Of a DNA stretch of 34,922 nucleotides, positions 21,971-30,615 are shown piece after piece (the first letter of the stretch is position 1; every line of letters starts with the position of its first letter). The position numbers and the translations under genes are program-made. The DNA is taken from positions 1 through 34,922 of the forward strand of contig CAKSSH010000013.1 in the NCBI GenBank assembly GCA_934488695.1, in the 5' to 3' direction. The notes under the pieces are model-generated. The model was not told where the DNA came from. It ran no database searches and saw nothing but the letters and a program-made list of their open reading frames with translations. Source of the DNA: an uncultured Oscillospiraceae bacterium (GTDB lineage Bacteria; Bacillota; Clostridia; Oscillospirales; Ruminococcaceae).

Positions 21971-23038
21971 TTATAATTTTTTTCGGTTTTCAAGACAGAT
22001 CGGAAAAGCAACGCAGCATAAAAGCAGCAGCAATGCGGGCAGCGGAGCAGCTGATAAAAGGCCCGGCGAGGCATTAACATTTCCGGTTTCCAGAAAGGTC
22101 TGTCGGACACGAACAGGCAGCACCATGAGCAGCAAAAAGGTGTAAAGAGGTTGCAGCAGTGCTTGTATAAGGCGCGAAAAAAGATAAGGACGCACCGAAA
22201 TCCCGGCATCGCTGCACAGGGCGGTGATTTGAAATAGAACGCATAAACCGCCCCAGCCGATGGCGGATGACGCTGCTAAGATATTGCTCAGAGAAATTTT
22301 GTCGGCGAGAGCCGTGCAGCCACAGGTTACCTCCGAAAGCGTGAGCAAAAATTGCCGCAAGGGCAGTGGAAAAGAGCCGTTTTTCGGAATGAGCGCAATA
22401 ATCACCGAAAAAAGAATGACTGACGCGCAGACCAGCATCATGGCGTTACAGGCGTTTTTTGTTGCTGTCACAAAGCACGTGCTGATTCGCGCCGATTGGC
22501 GGGGTGCGGCTTGAGCCTGCGGCATATGCAGGCGCGGGGAACAAAGCATGGCGGTCAGGCTTCCGAGGAAACTTGAAAGAAACAAAACGGCGCCGATACG
22601 CGCATTTAAAAACATTTTGGTGCCGACAGCCGAAATAATAAAGGCGGGGCCGGCATTGGTGCAAAAACAAAGCAGCCTCGCCGCAGCTTCAGCGTCAATT
22701 TGCCCACGTCGGCAGAGCAGCGATATGTTTTTTGCCGCACAAGGATATCCTCCGATCATCCCGAGCAAAAACAAGGCGCAAAAGTCTGCCGGCATGGCAC
22801 TGAGACGAGACAAAATGTATGCAGGAGCACGAAATAATTGAAAGGTCAGCCCACTTTCGGTTAAAAAAAGCGTTAAGACCATGAACGGAAACAACGATGG
22901 GATCAGAATTTCCAGAGAAGTGATAAGACCGGCGTAGGCGCCGTCGGCACAAGTTTTCGGGAAAAGCAGCAACAAGGCGGCCGCGGTGACAGACAAAGAG
23001 CACCACAGAACGGTTTTGATAGAACAAACGGACCTCAA
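21971..23038 (-). CDS. ylbJ: Sporulation integral membrane protein YlbJ
   Basis: A 355-residue polytopic membrane protein with gate-type (nucleoside recognition) motifs, about eight hydrophobic helices, and the YlbJ patterns LIPSLFPFMVLTLFL, LGMIGGYPCAAKNISLLCRRGQI and LCFCTNAGPAFIISAVGTKMF. In Bacillus subtilis ylbJ belongs to the sigma-E regulon and is needed for spore cortex formation. The start is inferred as TTG at 23038, because GGAAGGAGG lies 7-8 bases upstream; an ATG 26 codons further up has no ribosome site and would add an unlikely soluble front. It is divergent from yqfC, another sporulation gene. The end lies 59 bases before tRNA-Gln with no hairpin between. Confidence 0.9.
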   Translation of the reverse strand: MRSVCSIKTVLWCSLSVTAAALLLLFPKTCADGAYAGLITSLEILIPSLFPFMVLTLFLTESGLTFQLFRAPAYILSRLSAMPADFCALFLLGMIGGYPCAAKNISLLCRRGQIDAEAAARLLCFCTNAGPAFIISAVGTKMFLNARIGAVLFLSSFLGSLTAMLCSPRLHMPQAQAAPRQSARISTCFVTATKNACNAMMLVCASVILFSVIIALIPKNGSFPLPLRQFLLTLSEVTCGCTALADKISLSNILAASSAIGWGGLCVLFQITALCSDAGISVRPYLFSRLIQALLQPLYTFLLLMVLPVRVRQTFLETGNVNASPGLLSAAPLPALLLLLCCVAFPICLENRKKL

Positions 23039-23092
23039 AAAAACAGCCTCCTTCCGATAGTGGCAACATTCTATAGATATGCGTCGCTTAGG

Positions 23093-23121
23093 AAATAAAT
23101 TGCTGCAAATGCACATAAAAT
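23093..23121 (+). promoter_or_regulatory. Possible sigma-E-type promoter of yqfC
   Basis: CATAAAAT (23114-23121) is close to the sigma-E -10 box (CATACAAT). The AT-rich AAATAAA (23093-23099) stands 14 bases before it and partly matches the -35 box. Position about 31 bases before the yqfC start, and the known sigma-E control of yqfCD in Bacillus, support it. The -35 match is weak. Confidence 0.45.
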
Positions 23122-23152
23122 GATATCAGCTTGTTGGAAAGGGAGGGGAAAT

Positions 23153-23464
23153 ATGCGAAACAAGAGCCGGCAACGGTCCGAAAAGACGGTCCGGGATCCG
23201 CGCCCGGTGCTGCGGCGCCTAAAAGAAGAAGCAAGCAGCTTGCCACCAATCGCCTTGTCGGATCTGCCATACATTGAGCTGAGCGGGCAAAATCATATGG
23301 AGCTTGACGGGATTCATAAAATTTTGGAATATCGCAGCAACTGTTTAAGAATTCGCTTTTGTCATGTTACGGTATGCTTTATAGGGGAAGGGTTATGTAT
23401 GCGTTATTTTTCCGGAAAAAACGCGGTGGTTCAAGGCGTTATCCGGGAAATTAAATTTGAATAA
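23153..23464 (+). CDS. yqfC: Sporulation protein YqfC
   Basis: A 103-residue protein of the YqfC family: a basic N-terminus, then PYIELSGQNHMELDGIHKILEYRSNCLRIRF, and a closing GEGLCMRYFSGKNAVVQGVIREIKFE, a layout related to YabP. In Bacillus subtilis yqfC is sigma-E controlled and paired with yqfD. The exact molecular role is not known. ATG 23153 follows GGGAGGGG. The yqfD start is 16 bases after its stop. Identification rests on sequence pattern plus the classical yqfC-yqfD-phoH order. Confidence 0.9.
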   Translation: MRNKSRQRSEKTVRDPRPVLRRLKEEASSLPPIALSDLPYIELSGQNHMELDGIHKILEYRSNCLRIRFCHVTVCFIGEGLCMRYFSGKNAVVQGVIREIKFE

Positions 23465-23480
23465 AAACGGGAGCGTTAGC

Positions 23481-24668
23481 ATGCTGATTGAAAGGCTGCC
23501 GCGATTTTTGCGCGGATATGTTATATTTGAACTCCGCGGGGATAACGTTGAGGTGTTTCTCAATGCTTGTGCCGAAAACAAAATTGATTTGTTTCGGATA
23601 AAAAGGCAGGAGGATTCTCTTCAAGCCGCATGTCTTGTCCGAGACTACAAACAATTGCGCCGCATACCATTGGCAGGGCTACGGCGTCGGATTCTGTGCC
23701 GGCGCGGTATTCGATTTTCGTTGTATCGGTATCGGCGACGCCTGGGTCTTGCAATCGGTGGGGTGATGATGCTTGCCGCGTTGCTTGTTTTGTCTGGATT
23801 TGTCTGGAGCGTAGATGTGTCCGGGAATGAACGACTCTCGGAAAATTTAATTTTGCAGACTTTGCGGGAGTGCGGCTTTCGAGAGGGCGTGTCTAAACGC
23901 AGACTTCAAATTTCGGAAATTGAAAACCAAATGATGATGCGTCTATGCGACCTTTCTTGGATTGCAATCAATTTGGACGGAAGCTGTGCTCACGTCGAAG
24001 TAAAGGAGCGTCAAATGCCGCCGGTGACAAAAGATAAAAGCCGGCCGTCCGATTTGGTTGCTGCCATGGACGGAGAAATCGTTCAAATGGAGATTATCCG
24101 CGGAAAGCCGATTGAAAAAGCCGGGAGTGGGGTCGTTAAGGGGCAGCTGCTTGTCAGCGGGTATTATTACGACAAAAAAGAAAATGTTGTTTTGGAGCAT
24201 TCGGACGGCAAGGTCTGGGCGCGCTGCCGGGTCAGCCGAAGCTTTGAATTGCCAATGCGGGTTGAAGAGACATTGCCCGGAGAGCATAAAAAATTCTATG
24301 CTTTAAAGCTGTTTGAACGTCAAATCGATTTATCCTTCGGGAAAAGACCGTCGGCAGGCTTTACCCGAAAAGACTGTTCGCGACAGCTTTCTGTTTTTGG
24401 ACTAAAATTGCCTTTTGTGTGGATTGAAAGCCGTTATGAGGACACGCAAGTCCGGTCTGTGCAACGAACGGAGCAAGAGGCAAAACAGGTAGTAATGATG
24501 GAAATAAGTCATTTTGAGGCGCAGCAGCTTTATGAAGCAGAAATTTTGGAAAAGCATGTGGATTGGCAATCGGACGACGAGACCTGCAGAGCCTCTGTTC
24601 AATACCTTGTTTTGATAGATATTGCTTTGCAGCGGGAAATCGATCCGCAAGAGTGCCAACCGATGTAA
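23481..24668 (+). CDS. yqfD: Sporulation protein YqfD
   Basis: A 395-residue protein. The first 85 residues are a small soluble domain (GYVIFELRGDNVEVFLNACAENKI), then a single membrane helix (about 93-112, LGLAIGGVMMLAALLVLSGF), then a large domain beginning with VWSVDVSGNERLSENLILQTLRECGF, similar to the POTRA-like segment of cell-division protein FtsQ. The protein is conserved in spore formers and in Bacillus is in the sigma-E regulon; its function is not established. ATG 23481 is chosen with GGGAG 7 bases upstream; an in-frame TTG at 23457 would overlap yqfC. A fresh promoter before phoH suggests yqfCD is a separate unit. Confidence 0.92.
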   Translation: MLIERLPRFLRGYVIFELRGDNVEVFLNACAENKIDLFRIKRQEDSLQAACLVRDYKQLRRIPLAGLRRRILCRRGIRFSLYRYRRRLGLAIGGVMMLAALLVLSGFVWSVDVSGNERLSENLILQTLRECGFREGVSKRRLQISEIENQMMMRLCDLSWIAINLDGSCAHVEVKERQMPPVTKDKSRPSDLVAAMDGEIVQMEIIRGKPIEKAGSGVVKGQLLVSGYYYDKKENVVLEHSDGKVWARCRVSRSFELPMRVEETLPGEHKKFYALKLFERQIDLSFGKRPSAGFTRKDCSRQLSVFGLKLPFVWIESRYEDTQVRSVQRTEQEAKQVVMMEISHFEAQQLYEAEILEKHVDWQSDDETCRASVQYLVLIDIALQREIDPQECQPM

Positions 24669-24694
24669 AAATTTTTAAAAAACAGACAAAAAGG

Positions 24695-24723
24695 ATGACA
24701 AATTCAAAAAAATATGGTAAGAT
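24695..24723 (+). promoter_or_regulatory. Sigma-A promoter of the phoH operon
   Basis: ATGACA (24695-24700) and TAAGAT (24718-24723) are 17 bases apart, with TGG directly before the -10 box (extended -10 pattern). It lies in the 94-base gap after yqfD and gives a leader of about 33 bases. Confidence 0.7.
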
Positions 24724-24762
24724 TATTACAAAGTAGTTACTTATGATAGGGGATTTCGACTT

Positions 24763-25737
24763 ATGGCGGAACAATCAATTACCGTAGAAAAAGTCGAGCA
24801 GCTGTTAACGCTGTTCGGCAACTTCGACAGTAATGTGAAAATAATTGAAAAAGAATGTAAGGTTCGTATCCTGTGCCGCGGAAGCGAAATTCGTGTTCAG
24901 GGGGACGAAGGCGCTGTGCTGCGTGCCTGCAGAGTGATTCGTTGTTTGCTCTCTTTTATTGAAAAGGGTGAGGCGTTGACCGAGCAGAACATTGAATATA
25001 TTGTTTCCTTAGTGGATGAAGGCCGGGAGGAACAGGTGCTGGGGCTTGGAGAGCATTGTATTTGTCTGTCTGCGAAAGGGAAACCGGTGCGCGCCAAAAC
25101 CTTGGGGCAACAGGAGTATGTTGACGCAATTGAAAAAAATACTATCGTTTTCGGAGTTGGCCCGGCGGGTACCGGAAAGACCTATTTGGCGGTTGCTATG
25201 GCGGTTCGGGCGTTTCGGGAAAATCAGGTTAGTCGAATTATTTTAACAAGGCCGGCTGTTGAGGCAGGAGAGAGCCTCGGTTTTTTGCCGGGAGACCTGC
25301 AAAACAAGGTGGATCCTTACCTGCGTCCGCTTTATGATGCGCTGTTTGAAATGTTGGGGTTTGAGAATTTTCAGAAATATCAGGAACGCGGCAGCATTGA
25401 GGTCGCGCCGCTGGCTTATATGCGTGGACGGACGTTGGACGACTCGTTTATTATTTTGGACGAAGCGCAGAACACAACGCCGGAACAGATGAAAATGTTT
25501 TTGACGCGGCTTGGCTTTGGGTCGAAAATTGTCGTTACCGGGGATATTACCCAGATTGACCTGCCCGGCAATAAGAAATCCGGGCTTGTTACGGTGCTGA
25601 AGATCTTGAAAAATGTTGAAGACATTGCTCAAATTCGTTTTTCGCGCAAAGATGTTGTTCGTCACAGATTGGTGCAACAAATTATTAAAGCATATGAAAA
25701 AAATGAGCAGGAGGAAAATCGCCATGGACGCAATTAA
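24763..25737 (+). CDS. phoH: PhoH-like ATPase (YbeZ/PhoH)
   Basis: A 324-residue P-loop ATPase of the PhoH family, linked in bacteria to RNA metabolism and ribosome biogenesis together with YbeY. The front 100 residues hold a KH-like segment (VKIIEKECKVRILCRGSEIRVQG). The ATPase core has Walker A GPAGTGKT (133-140) and Walker B SFIILDEAQNTTPEQMKMFLTRLG, then GDITQIDLPGNKKSGL. ATG 24763 lies 8 bases after AGGGGAT. The end overlaps the ybeY start by 14 bases, so translation is coupled. The name reflects early phosphate-starvation work and does not prove such a role here. Confidence 0.94.
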   Translation: MAEQSITVEKVEQLLTLFGNFDSNVKIIEKECKVRILCRGSEIRVQGDEGAVLRACRVIRCLLSFIEKGEALTEQNIEYIVSLVDEGREEQVLGLGEHCICLSAKGKPVRAKTLGQQEYVDAIEKNTIVFGVGPAGTGKTYLAVAMAVRAFRENQVSRIILTRPAVEAGESLGFLPGDLQNKVDPYLRPLYDALFEMLGFENFQKYQERGSIEVAPLAYMRGRTLDDSFIILDEAQNTTPEQMKMFLTRLGFGSKIVVTGDITQIDLPGNKKSGLVTVLKILKNVEDIAQIRFSRKDVVRHRLVQQIIKAYEKNEQEENRHGRN

Positions 25738-26230
25738 GGTTGTCATTGTCAATCATCAAAAAACCGTTAAAATCCCAACGGGCATTCGGCTGTTGATTCG
25801 TCGATGCTGCCATGCCGTGCTCAACAACGAAAATTTTCAAGGAAATGCAGAGGTCAGTGTCAGCTTTGTGGACAACGCCGAAATCCGTTTATTGAATAAA
25901 AAATTCAGAAACAAAGATATAGAAACGGATGTTTTGTCCTTTCCGCTCGGGGAGAACGGCGTTTGGGATAAAAACCCGAAAACCGGTGCGCTGATGCTTG
26001 GAGATATCGTCATTTCAGTGGAAAAAGCTTTTGAACAAGCAGAATTATATGGGCATTCTCTGCAGCGGGAAATCGGATTTTTAACGGTACATTCTATGTT
26101 GCATTTGCTTGGCTATGACCATGAAAACGGTGGTCTGGAGCTTGTTCACATGCGCGAAAAAGAGGAGGCGGCACTGGCCGATCTCGGTCTTTCACGCGGA
26201 GCAAGCTATGTGATGGAGGACGAAAATTGA
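25724..26230 (+). CDS. ybeY: Endoribonuclease YbeY
   Basis: A 168-residue zinc-dependent RNase involved in 16S rRNA 3'-end maturation and ribosome quality control. The metal site HSMLHLLGYDH gives H123, H127 and H133. The preceding NKKFRNKDIETDVLSFPLGE is the conserved substrate-binding segment. ATG 25724 is chosen because AGGAGGA (25710-25716) is 7 bases upstream; longer in-frame starts run back into phoH. Unlike in many Bacilli and Clostridia, no diacylglycerol kinase or cytidine deaminase gene stands between ybeY and era. Confidence 0.95.
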   Translation: MDAIKVVIVNHQKTVKIPTGIRLLIRRCCHAVLNNENFQGNAEVSVSFVDNAEIRLLNKKFRNKDIETDVLSFPLGENGVWDKNPKTGALMLGDIVISVEKAFEQAELYGHSLQREIGFLTVHSMLHLLGYDHENGGLELVHMREKEEAALADLGLSRGASYVMEDEN

Positions 26231-26270
26231 CCCATCTGCCGGCAGAAAAAATGAAACGGAGAAACCTGTC

Positions 26271-27170
26271 ATGGAAAAAACTCGTTCGGCCTTTGTGACG
26301 ATTGTCGGCCGTCCCAATGTCGGAAAATCCACGCTGCTTAATGCGCTGCTGGGTGAAAAGGTTGCGATTGTGTCCGACCGTCCGCAAACTACCCGAACTA
26401 AAATCATGGGAGTCTTGACCCGAGGCGATGTCCAAATTGTTTTTACCGATACGCCGGGGATGCAAGTTCCGAGGAATCGTCTTGGAAATCATATGAAGAA
26501 AGCTGTGCTGGATGCGCTGGAAGAGGTTGATGTGATTCTTTTGGTGACGGAAGCATTTCGTCGTCCCGATGAGACCGAGCTGGATCTAATGAAATTAATT
26601 CAAAAAAATCACAGCAAAGCAATTCTTGTCATTAACAAAACAGACTGTATTCGAGACAAAAACAGGTTGGCAGCATTGATTGATGAATATCGGCTGCTTT
26701 GCCCGTTTGAAGAAATTATTCCGACTTCTGCAAAGGACGGGAGCAATTTAGAAACTCTTTTGGGCTGTATTGAAAAAAACGCGCCTGAAATGCCGCACTT
26801 TTTTCCGGACGATACCCTGACGGACCAACCCGAAAAAGTCATTGTGGCAGAAATCATCCGCGAAAAAATGCTGTATCTTTTGCGTGATGAGGTGCCGCAC
26901 GGCATTGCGGTTTCAGTGGATAGCATGCGTCGCCGTCCCGACAAAGATATCATGGATATTCATGCGACGATTTATTGTGAACGAAAAAGTCATAAAGGAA
27001 TTATTATCGGGAAAGGCGGCAGTATGCTGCAAAAAATCGGCAGTCTTGCGCGGGCTGATGTAGAAGCGTTTATGGGCATGCCGGTCAATTTACAGTGCTG
27101 GATCAAGATTCGGGAGGACTGGCGCAACCGAGAAAATTGGATTTCGGATTTCGGATTGAACGAAGAATAA
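26271..27170 (+). CDS. era: GTPase Era
   Basis: A 299-residue GTPase that binds the 3' end of 16S rRNA and checks 30S maturation. The G domain has GRPNVGKS (13-20), the TTRTKIMGV switch region, DTPG in FTDTPGMQVP, and NKTD in VINKTDCIRD. The C-terminal KH domain includes HKGIIIGKGGSMLQKIG, the RNA-binding GxxG loop. Length is normal. The ATG follows a modest ACGGAGA site. It is 40 bases after ybeY, in keeping with their joint role in 30S assembly. Confidence 0.96.
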   Translation: MEKTRSAFVTIVGRPNVGKSTLLNALLGEKVAIVSDRPQTTRTKIMGVLTRGDVQIVFTDTPGMQVPRNRLGNHMKKAVLDALEEVDVILLVTEAFRRPDETELDLMKLIQKNHSKAILVINKTDCIRDKNRLAALIDEYRLLCPFEEIIPTSAKDGSNLETLLGCIEKNAPEMPHFFPDDTLTDQPEKVIVAEIIREKMLYLLRDEVPHGIAVSVDSMRRRPDKDIMDIHATIYCERKSHKGIIIGKGGSMLQKIGSLARADVEAFMGMPVNLQCWIKIREDWRNRENWISDFGLNEE

Positions 27171-27266
27171 TAATTTTCGGAAATCGACAGGGAGCGGTCT
27201 CATATAATATCTGTAACCGGGGAACACTATCCTCAAGGGGATATTTGGAAACGGAGGCAGATCAAT

Positions 27267-27440
27267 ATGAACGCCGCACAGGTATGGGAATTGTTTGAAA
27301 AAACCGGCAATGTCGGGGTCTATATGCTTTATAAAAAGCTGAAAGAGCAGGCCGGCTCTGCCGCAGAAGGGAAAACGGAAACCTATGCAGGTTCAGACGC
27401 GGGGAATCATTATTCGGGAAACACCGGTCGGCGAAAATGA
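27267..27440 (+). CDS. yqzL: YqzL-like small protein
   Basis: A 57-residue ORF, MNAAQVWELFEKTGNVGVYMLYKKLKEQ, then a Gly/Thr-rich tail. The front half fits the YqzL family pattern (W, then F, TGN, Y and a K/E-rich end), and yqzL lies between era and recO in Bacillus, as here. GGAGG (27253-27257) stands 9 bases before the ATG. It overlaps recO by 56 bases in another frame; the family is usually about 45 residues, so the last dozen or more residues may simply be the price of the overlap. Function unknown. The 96-base stretch before it shows no clear promoter. Confidence 0.75.
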   Translation: MNAAQVWELFEKTGNVGVYMLYKKLKEQAGSAAEGKTETYAGSDAGNHYSGNTGRRK

Positions 27441-28143
27441 CAAGTATGTCACTTTACTGACGGAAAATCTCGGAACGGTGGAGGCTTATGTGCGCGGTGC
27501 TCGCCGTAAAGGCGGCCGCCTTGCCACTTCCACGGGCTTGTTTTGCTATGCGTCTTTTGAGCTTTTTCGCGGAAAATCCGGATACTATATTGATCAAGCA
27601 GACGTGATTGCACTGTTTTACGATCTTCGCTTGGATCTTGTTCGGCTTTCGACCGCTTCTTATTTTTGTCAAGTGCTTTGCGAGCTTGGCCCGGATGGGC
27701 AACAAGCAGACGAAACGCTGCGTCTTACCTTGCGAGCGTTGCATTTGCTGTCACGCGGAAAAAAAGATTTTCGGCTTGTGAAGGCCGTTTTTGAATTGCG
27801 CGCGCTTTCTATCGGCGGATTGTGTCCGGATTTAGTTGCCTGCCGTGTATGTGCGCAATTTGACAAGCCGATGCGCTTTTACATAGGAGATGGGGAATTG
27901 CTGTGTGTCGATTGTGCGGGAAAAGCGCCGGAAGCCGGAAATGAGACGGGCTTTGCCGAATTGACGCCCGGTGTTTTGGCAGCATTGCGGCATATCGTGT
28001 ACAGCCCAATTGAAAAGGCTTTTTCCTTTACACTTGATGATGAAAATATGCGCCTGTTAGCAGAGGTTTGCGAGAGCTATTTACTTTATCATACCGAACG
28101 TAATTACCGCTCGCTTGACTTTTTAAAAACAGTGACGGAATAA
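27385..28143 (+). CDS. recO: DNA repair protein RecO
   Basis: A 252-residue recombination mediator that, with RecR, loads RecA on SSB-coated DNA and anneals strands. The N-terminal OB fold starts QVQTRGIIIRETPVGENDKYVTLLTENLG. A helical domain follows, and a zinc-binding cluster C153xxC156...C174xxC177 (ACRVC; LLCVDC) is intact. Length is normal. The ATG at 27385 lies inside the 3' part of the YqzL-like gene and follows an aaggg/cgga site, so translation may be coupled. mutS2 starts 19 bases after it. Confidence 0.94.
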   Translation: MQVQTRGIIIRETPVGENDKYVTLLTENLGTVEAYVRGARRKGGRLATSTGLFCYASFELFRGKSGYYIDQADVIALFYDLRLDLVRLSTASYFCQVLCELGPDGQQADETLRLTLRALHLLSRGKKDFRLVKAVFELRALSIGGLCPDLVACRVCAQFDKPMRFYIGDGELLCVDCAGKAPEAGNETGFAELTPGVLAALRHIVYSPIEKAFSFTLDDENMRLLAEVCESYLLYHTERNYRSLDFLKTVTE

Positions 28144-28162
28144 AGCAGTCAGAGGAATTTTT

Positions 28163-30532
28163 ATGAAGCAAACTCTTTATCAAAATCTTGAATTGGACCG
28201 TGTACTTGCCGCGGTGTCTCAAGAAGCCGGATTCGCGGACAGTAAACAGGCAATCCTTCAGCTGGAGCCGCAGCATGATTTTGACGCGGCGCTGGCTGCG
28301 CTCACCCGTACAAAAGACGCATACGAGCTTGTTGCTAAATTCGGGACGCCGTGTCTTTCCGGTGTGCGCAATGTCGGCGCGCCGCTGCAGCGTGCTAAAA
28401 ATGGCGGAAATCTTTCTCTCGGAGAGCTGCTGACACTTGGCGAGGTGCTGCGTAATATCCGCGCTCTGTCTCAATGGCATGAGCAGTGTGCCGGGATAAA
28501 AACATCCTTGGATGATTTTTTTTCTTCGCTTTATCCCAACCCGTATTTTGAAGAAAAGATTTTTACCTGTATTCTTTCCGAGGACACGGTGGCGGACCAG
28601 GCCAGTGAGACGCTTGCGCGAATCCGGCGAGAAATCCGTCGGGAAAACCAGCTGATTCGTCAGCAGTTGGATCGGATGATTCGCAGCCATACGCATCAAA
28701 AGCATTTGCAGGACGCTGTCATTACACAGCGAGACGGTCGTTTTGTAATTCCGGTCAAACAAGAATATCGCAGCGAGGTTGACGGGCTGGTGCACGACAC
28801 ATCATCGAGCGGGGCTACCTTGTTTATAGAGCCGACGGCGGTTGTAGAAGCAAATAACCGGATCCGAATATTGGAATCACGTGAGCGAGATGAGATTCTT
28901 CGGATCATTGCGGAGCTGTCGGAAGAGGCTGCGGGCTTTGCCGACGCCATTTTACTGTCTTACGATGCAATGACGCGGCTGGATGTTTGTTTTGCTATGG
29001 CAAATTATGCTTATCGCACCAAATCGGTTTTTCCGAAACTTAATCGAGAGGGACGGTGCGATTTGCGCAAAGCGCGACATCCGCTCATCGATCCGCAAAA
29101 AGTGGTTCCGATTGACCTGAGACTCGGAACGGATTTTTCGGTGCTGGTTATTACGGGGCCGAATACCGGAGGAAAGACGGTTGCACTGAAAACCCTGGGT
29201 CTTTTGTCTCTGATGGCGATGTGCGGATTGATGATTCCGGCACAGGATGACAGCGAGGTGTCAGTTTATGATGCGGTTTATGCCGATATCGGAGACGAAC
29301 AGAGCATTGAGCAGAGTCTTTCCACCTTCTCGGCGCATATGGTCAACATTGTTGAAATATTAAAATGTGCAGGTAAAAACAGCTTGGTGCTGCTGGATGA
29401 GGTCGGCGCCGGGACTGACCCGACCGAGGGCGCTGCGCTGGCGGTGGCAATTTTAGAAAAGCTTCGGCAGCTTGGCACTAAAACAGCTGCGACAACGCAT
29501 TATGCCGAGATGAAGCAGTACGCCCTGGAAACTGACGGGGTTGAAAATGCAGGCTGCGAGTTTGACGTTGCGACGCTGCGACCGACTTATCGTCTGCTCA
29601 TCGGTGTACCCGGAAAATCCAATGCCTTTGCTATTTCAAGACGCTTGGGACTCGGCGAAGAACTGATTGAAAAAGCGCGAGCCAGCCTTTCGGGGGCTGA
29701 TCGTCGTTTTGAAGAAACGCTTGAAAAGCTTGAGAAAAGCCGAAGTGCCGTCGAGGAAGAACGTGCAAAATTAGCTGCTTTAGTACGGAAAAACAAAACC
29801 TTGTCTCAGGAGCTTGAGGCGCGGGAGGAGTCTTTGCGTGCAATCGAACAAAAAGCCATGTCAGTTGCTCAGGAACGAGCAAAAGGGATGGTCGACGAAC
29901 TATCCAAGCAGGCGGCGGCGGTTTTTGCGCAGTTGGAGCGCCTAAAGAAGCTCGGCAGCCGTGAGGCAAGAACACAGGCGGCGGCAGAGGAACAAAGTCG
30001 TTTGCGTGCCGAAATTCACCGGATGGAGGCTCATGCGGATCCGGTTGTCCGAAAGAAAAACGACGGATATCGGCTGCCGCGTCCGTTGTGCGCCGGAGAC
30101 AGTGTTCGTTTGGCCGACTTGGGGCAGGACGGAATCATTATTGCACCGCCGGATTCGCAGGGCAGCGCGCTTGTACAGGTCGGTGTCATGAAAATGCGTG
30201 TTCCGATGCAAAGCTTAATTTTAGTCGATAAAAAACCGGTGACGACACCTTATCGCAAGAGCGGCGTTGTCAGTCGTGCAACTCGGGCGATTAAAACCGA
30301 ATTGGACATTCGCGGCGCTGATACGGTTCAGGGCGTTTCAGAGGTGGAACGCTTTTTGGATGATGCGGTGCTTTCCGGTTTAAATCAAGTAACGATTATT
30401 CACGGGAAGGGCACCGGCGTTTTGCGTAAAGCGGTGCAGGATCGCCTTAAAACCATGCAATGTGTTAAAAGTTATCGAAACGGCGTTTTTGGTGAAGGTG
30501 AAATGGGCGTTACAGTTGTAGAGCTAAAATAG
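28163..30532 (+). CDS. mutS2: MutS2 (RqcU), ATPase with Smr endonuclease domain
   Basis: A 789-residue MutS homologue without the mismatch-recognition domain. It has a clamp/core domain (1-290), an ATPase domain with Walker A GPNTGGKT (332-339) and Walker B LVLLDEVGAGTDPTEGAALA, a long coiled coil (about 515-625), and a C-terminal Smr domain (714-789) with LDIRG and HGKGTGVLR. MutS2 suppresses recombination in some bacteria; in Bacillus subtilis it splits collided ribosomes and feeds the quality-control pathway. Here it ends the recO transcript group. The infC promoter follows within 50 bases. Length and motifs are complete. Confidence 0.96.
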   Translation: MKQTLYQNLELDRVLAAVSQEAGFADSKQAILQLEPQHDFDAALAALTRTKDAYELVAKFGTPCLSGVRNVGAPLQRAKNGGNLSLGELLTLGEVLRNIRALSQWHEQCAGIKTSLDDFFSSLYPNPYFEEKIFTCILSEDTVADQASETLARIRREIRRENQLIRQQLDRMIRSHTHQKHLQDAVITQRDGRFVIPVKQEYRSEVDGLVHDTSSSGATLFIEPTAVVEANNRIRILESRERDEILRIIAELSEEAAGFADAILLSYDAMTRLDVCFAMANYAYRTKSVFPKLNREGRCDLRKARHPLIDPQKVVPIDLRLGTDFSVLVITGPNTGGKTVALKTLGLLSLMAMCGLMIPAQDDSEVSVYDAVYADIGDEQSIEQSLSTFSAHMVNIVEILKCAGKNSLVLLDEVGAGTDPTEGAALAVAILEKLRQLGTKTAATTHYAEMKQYALETDGVENAGCEFDVATLRPTYRLLIGVPGKSNAFAISRRLGLGEELIEKARASLSGADRRFEETLEKLEKSRSAVEEERAKLAALVRKNKTLSQELEAREESLRAIEQKAMSVAQERAKGMVDELSKQAAAVFAQLERLKKLGSREARTQAAAEEQSRLRAEIHRMEAHADPVVRKKNDGYRLPRPLCAGDSVRLADLGQDGIIIAPPDSQGSALVQVGVMKMRVPMQSLILVDKKPVTTPYRKSGVVSRATRAIKTELDIRGADTVQGVSEVERFLDDAVLSGLNQVTIIHGKGTGVLRKAVQDRLKTMQCVKSYRNGVFGEGEMGVTVVELK

Positions 30533-30579
30533 CTGTATTGAATGATTTGCGTTTTTTTGATAAAAAATTGCACAACCCC

Positions 30580-30608
30580 TTGACAACGGAAAAGAATTCT
30601 GTTAAAAT
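30580..30608 (+). promoter_or_regulatory. infC: Strong sigma-A promoter of the infC operon
   Basis: TTGACA (30580-30585) and TAAAAT (30603-30608) are 17 bases apart, nearly consensus. Transcription should begin near 30615, giving a leader of about 190 bases before infC. Confidence 0.92.
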
Positions 30609-30615
30609 GTTTTAG

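Noticed and set aside
27201..27209. CATATAATA between era and yqzL as a TATAAT or sigma-K -10 box
   Set aside because: No matching -35 element (TTGACA-like at 16-18 bases, or AC at 16-17 bases for sigma-K) is present upstream.
28028..28795. A 255-codon open frame on the minus strand across the recO-mutS2 junction
   Set aside because: It overlaps two certain genes and shows no protein-like motifs.
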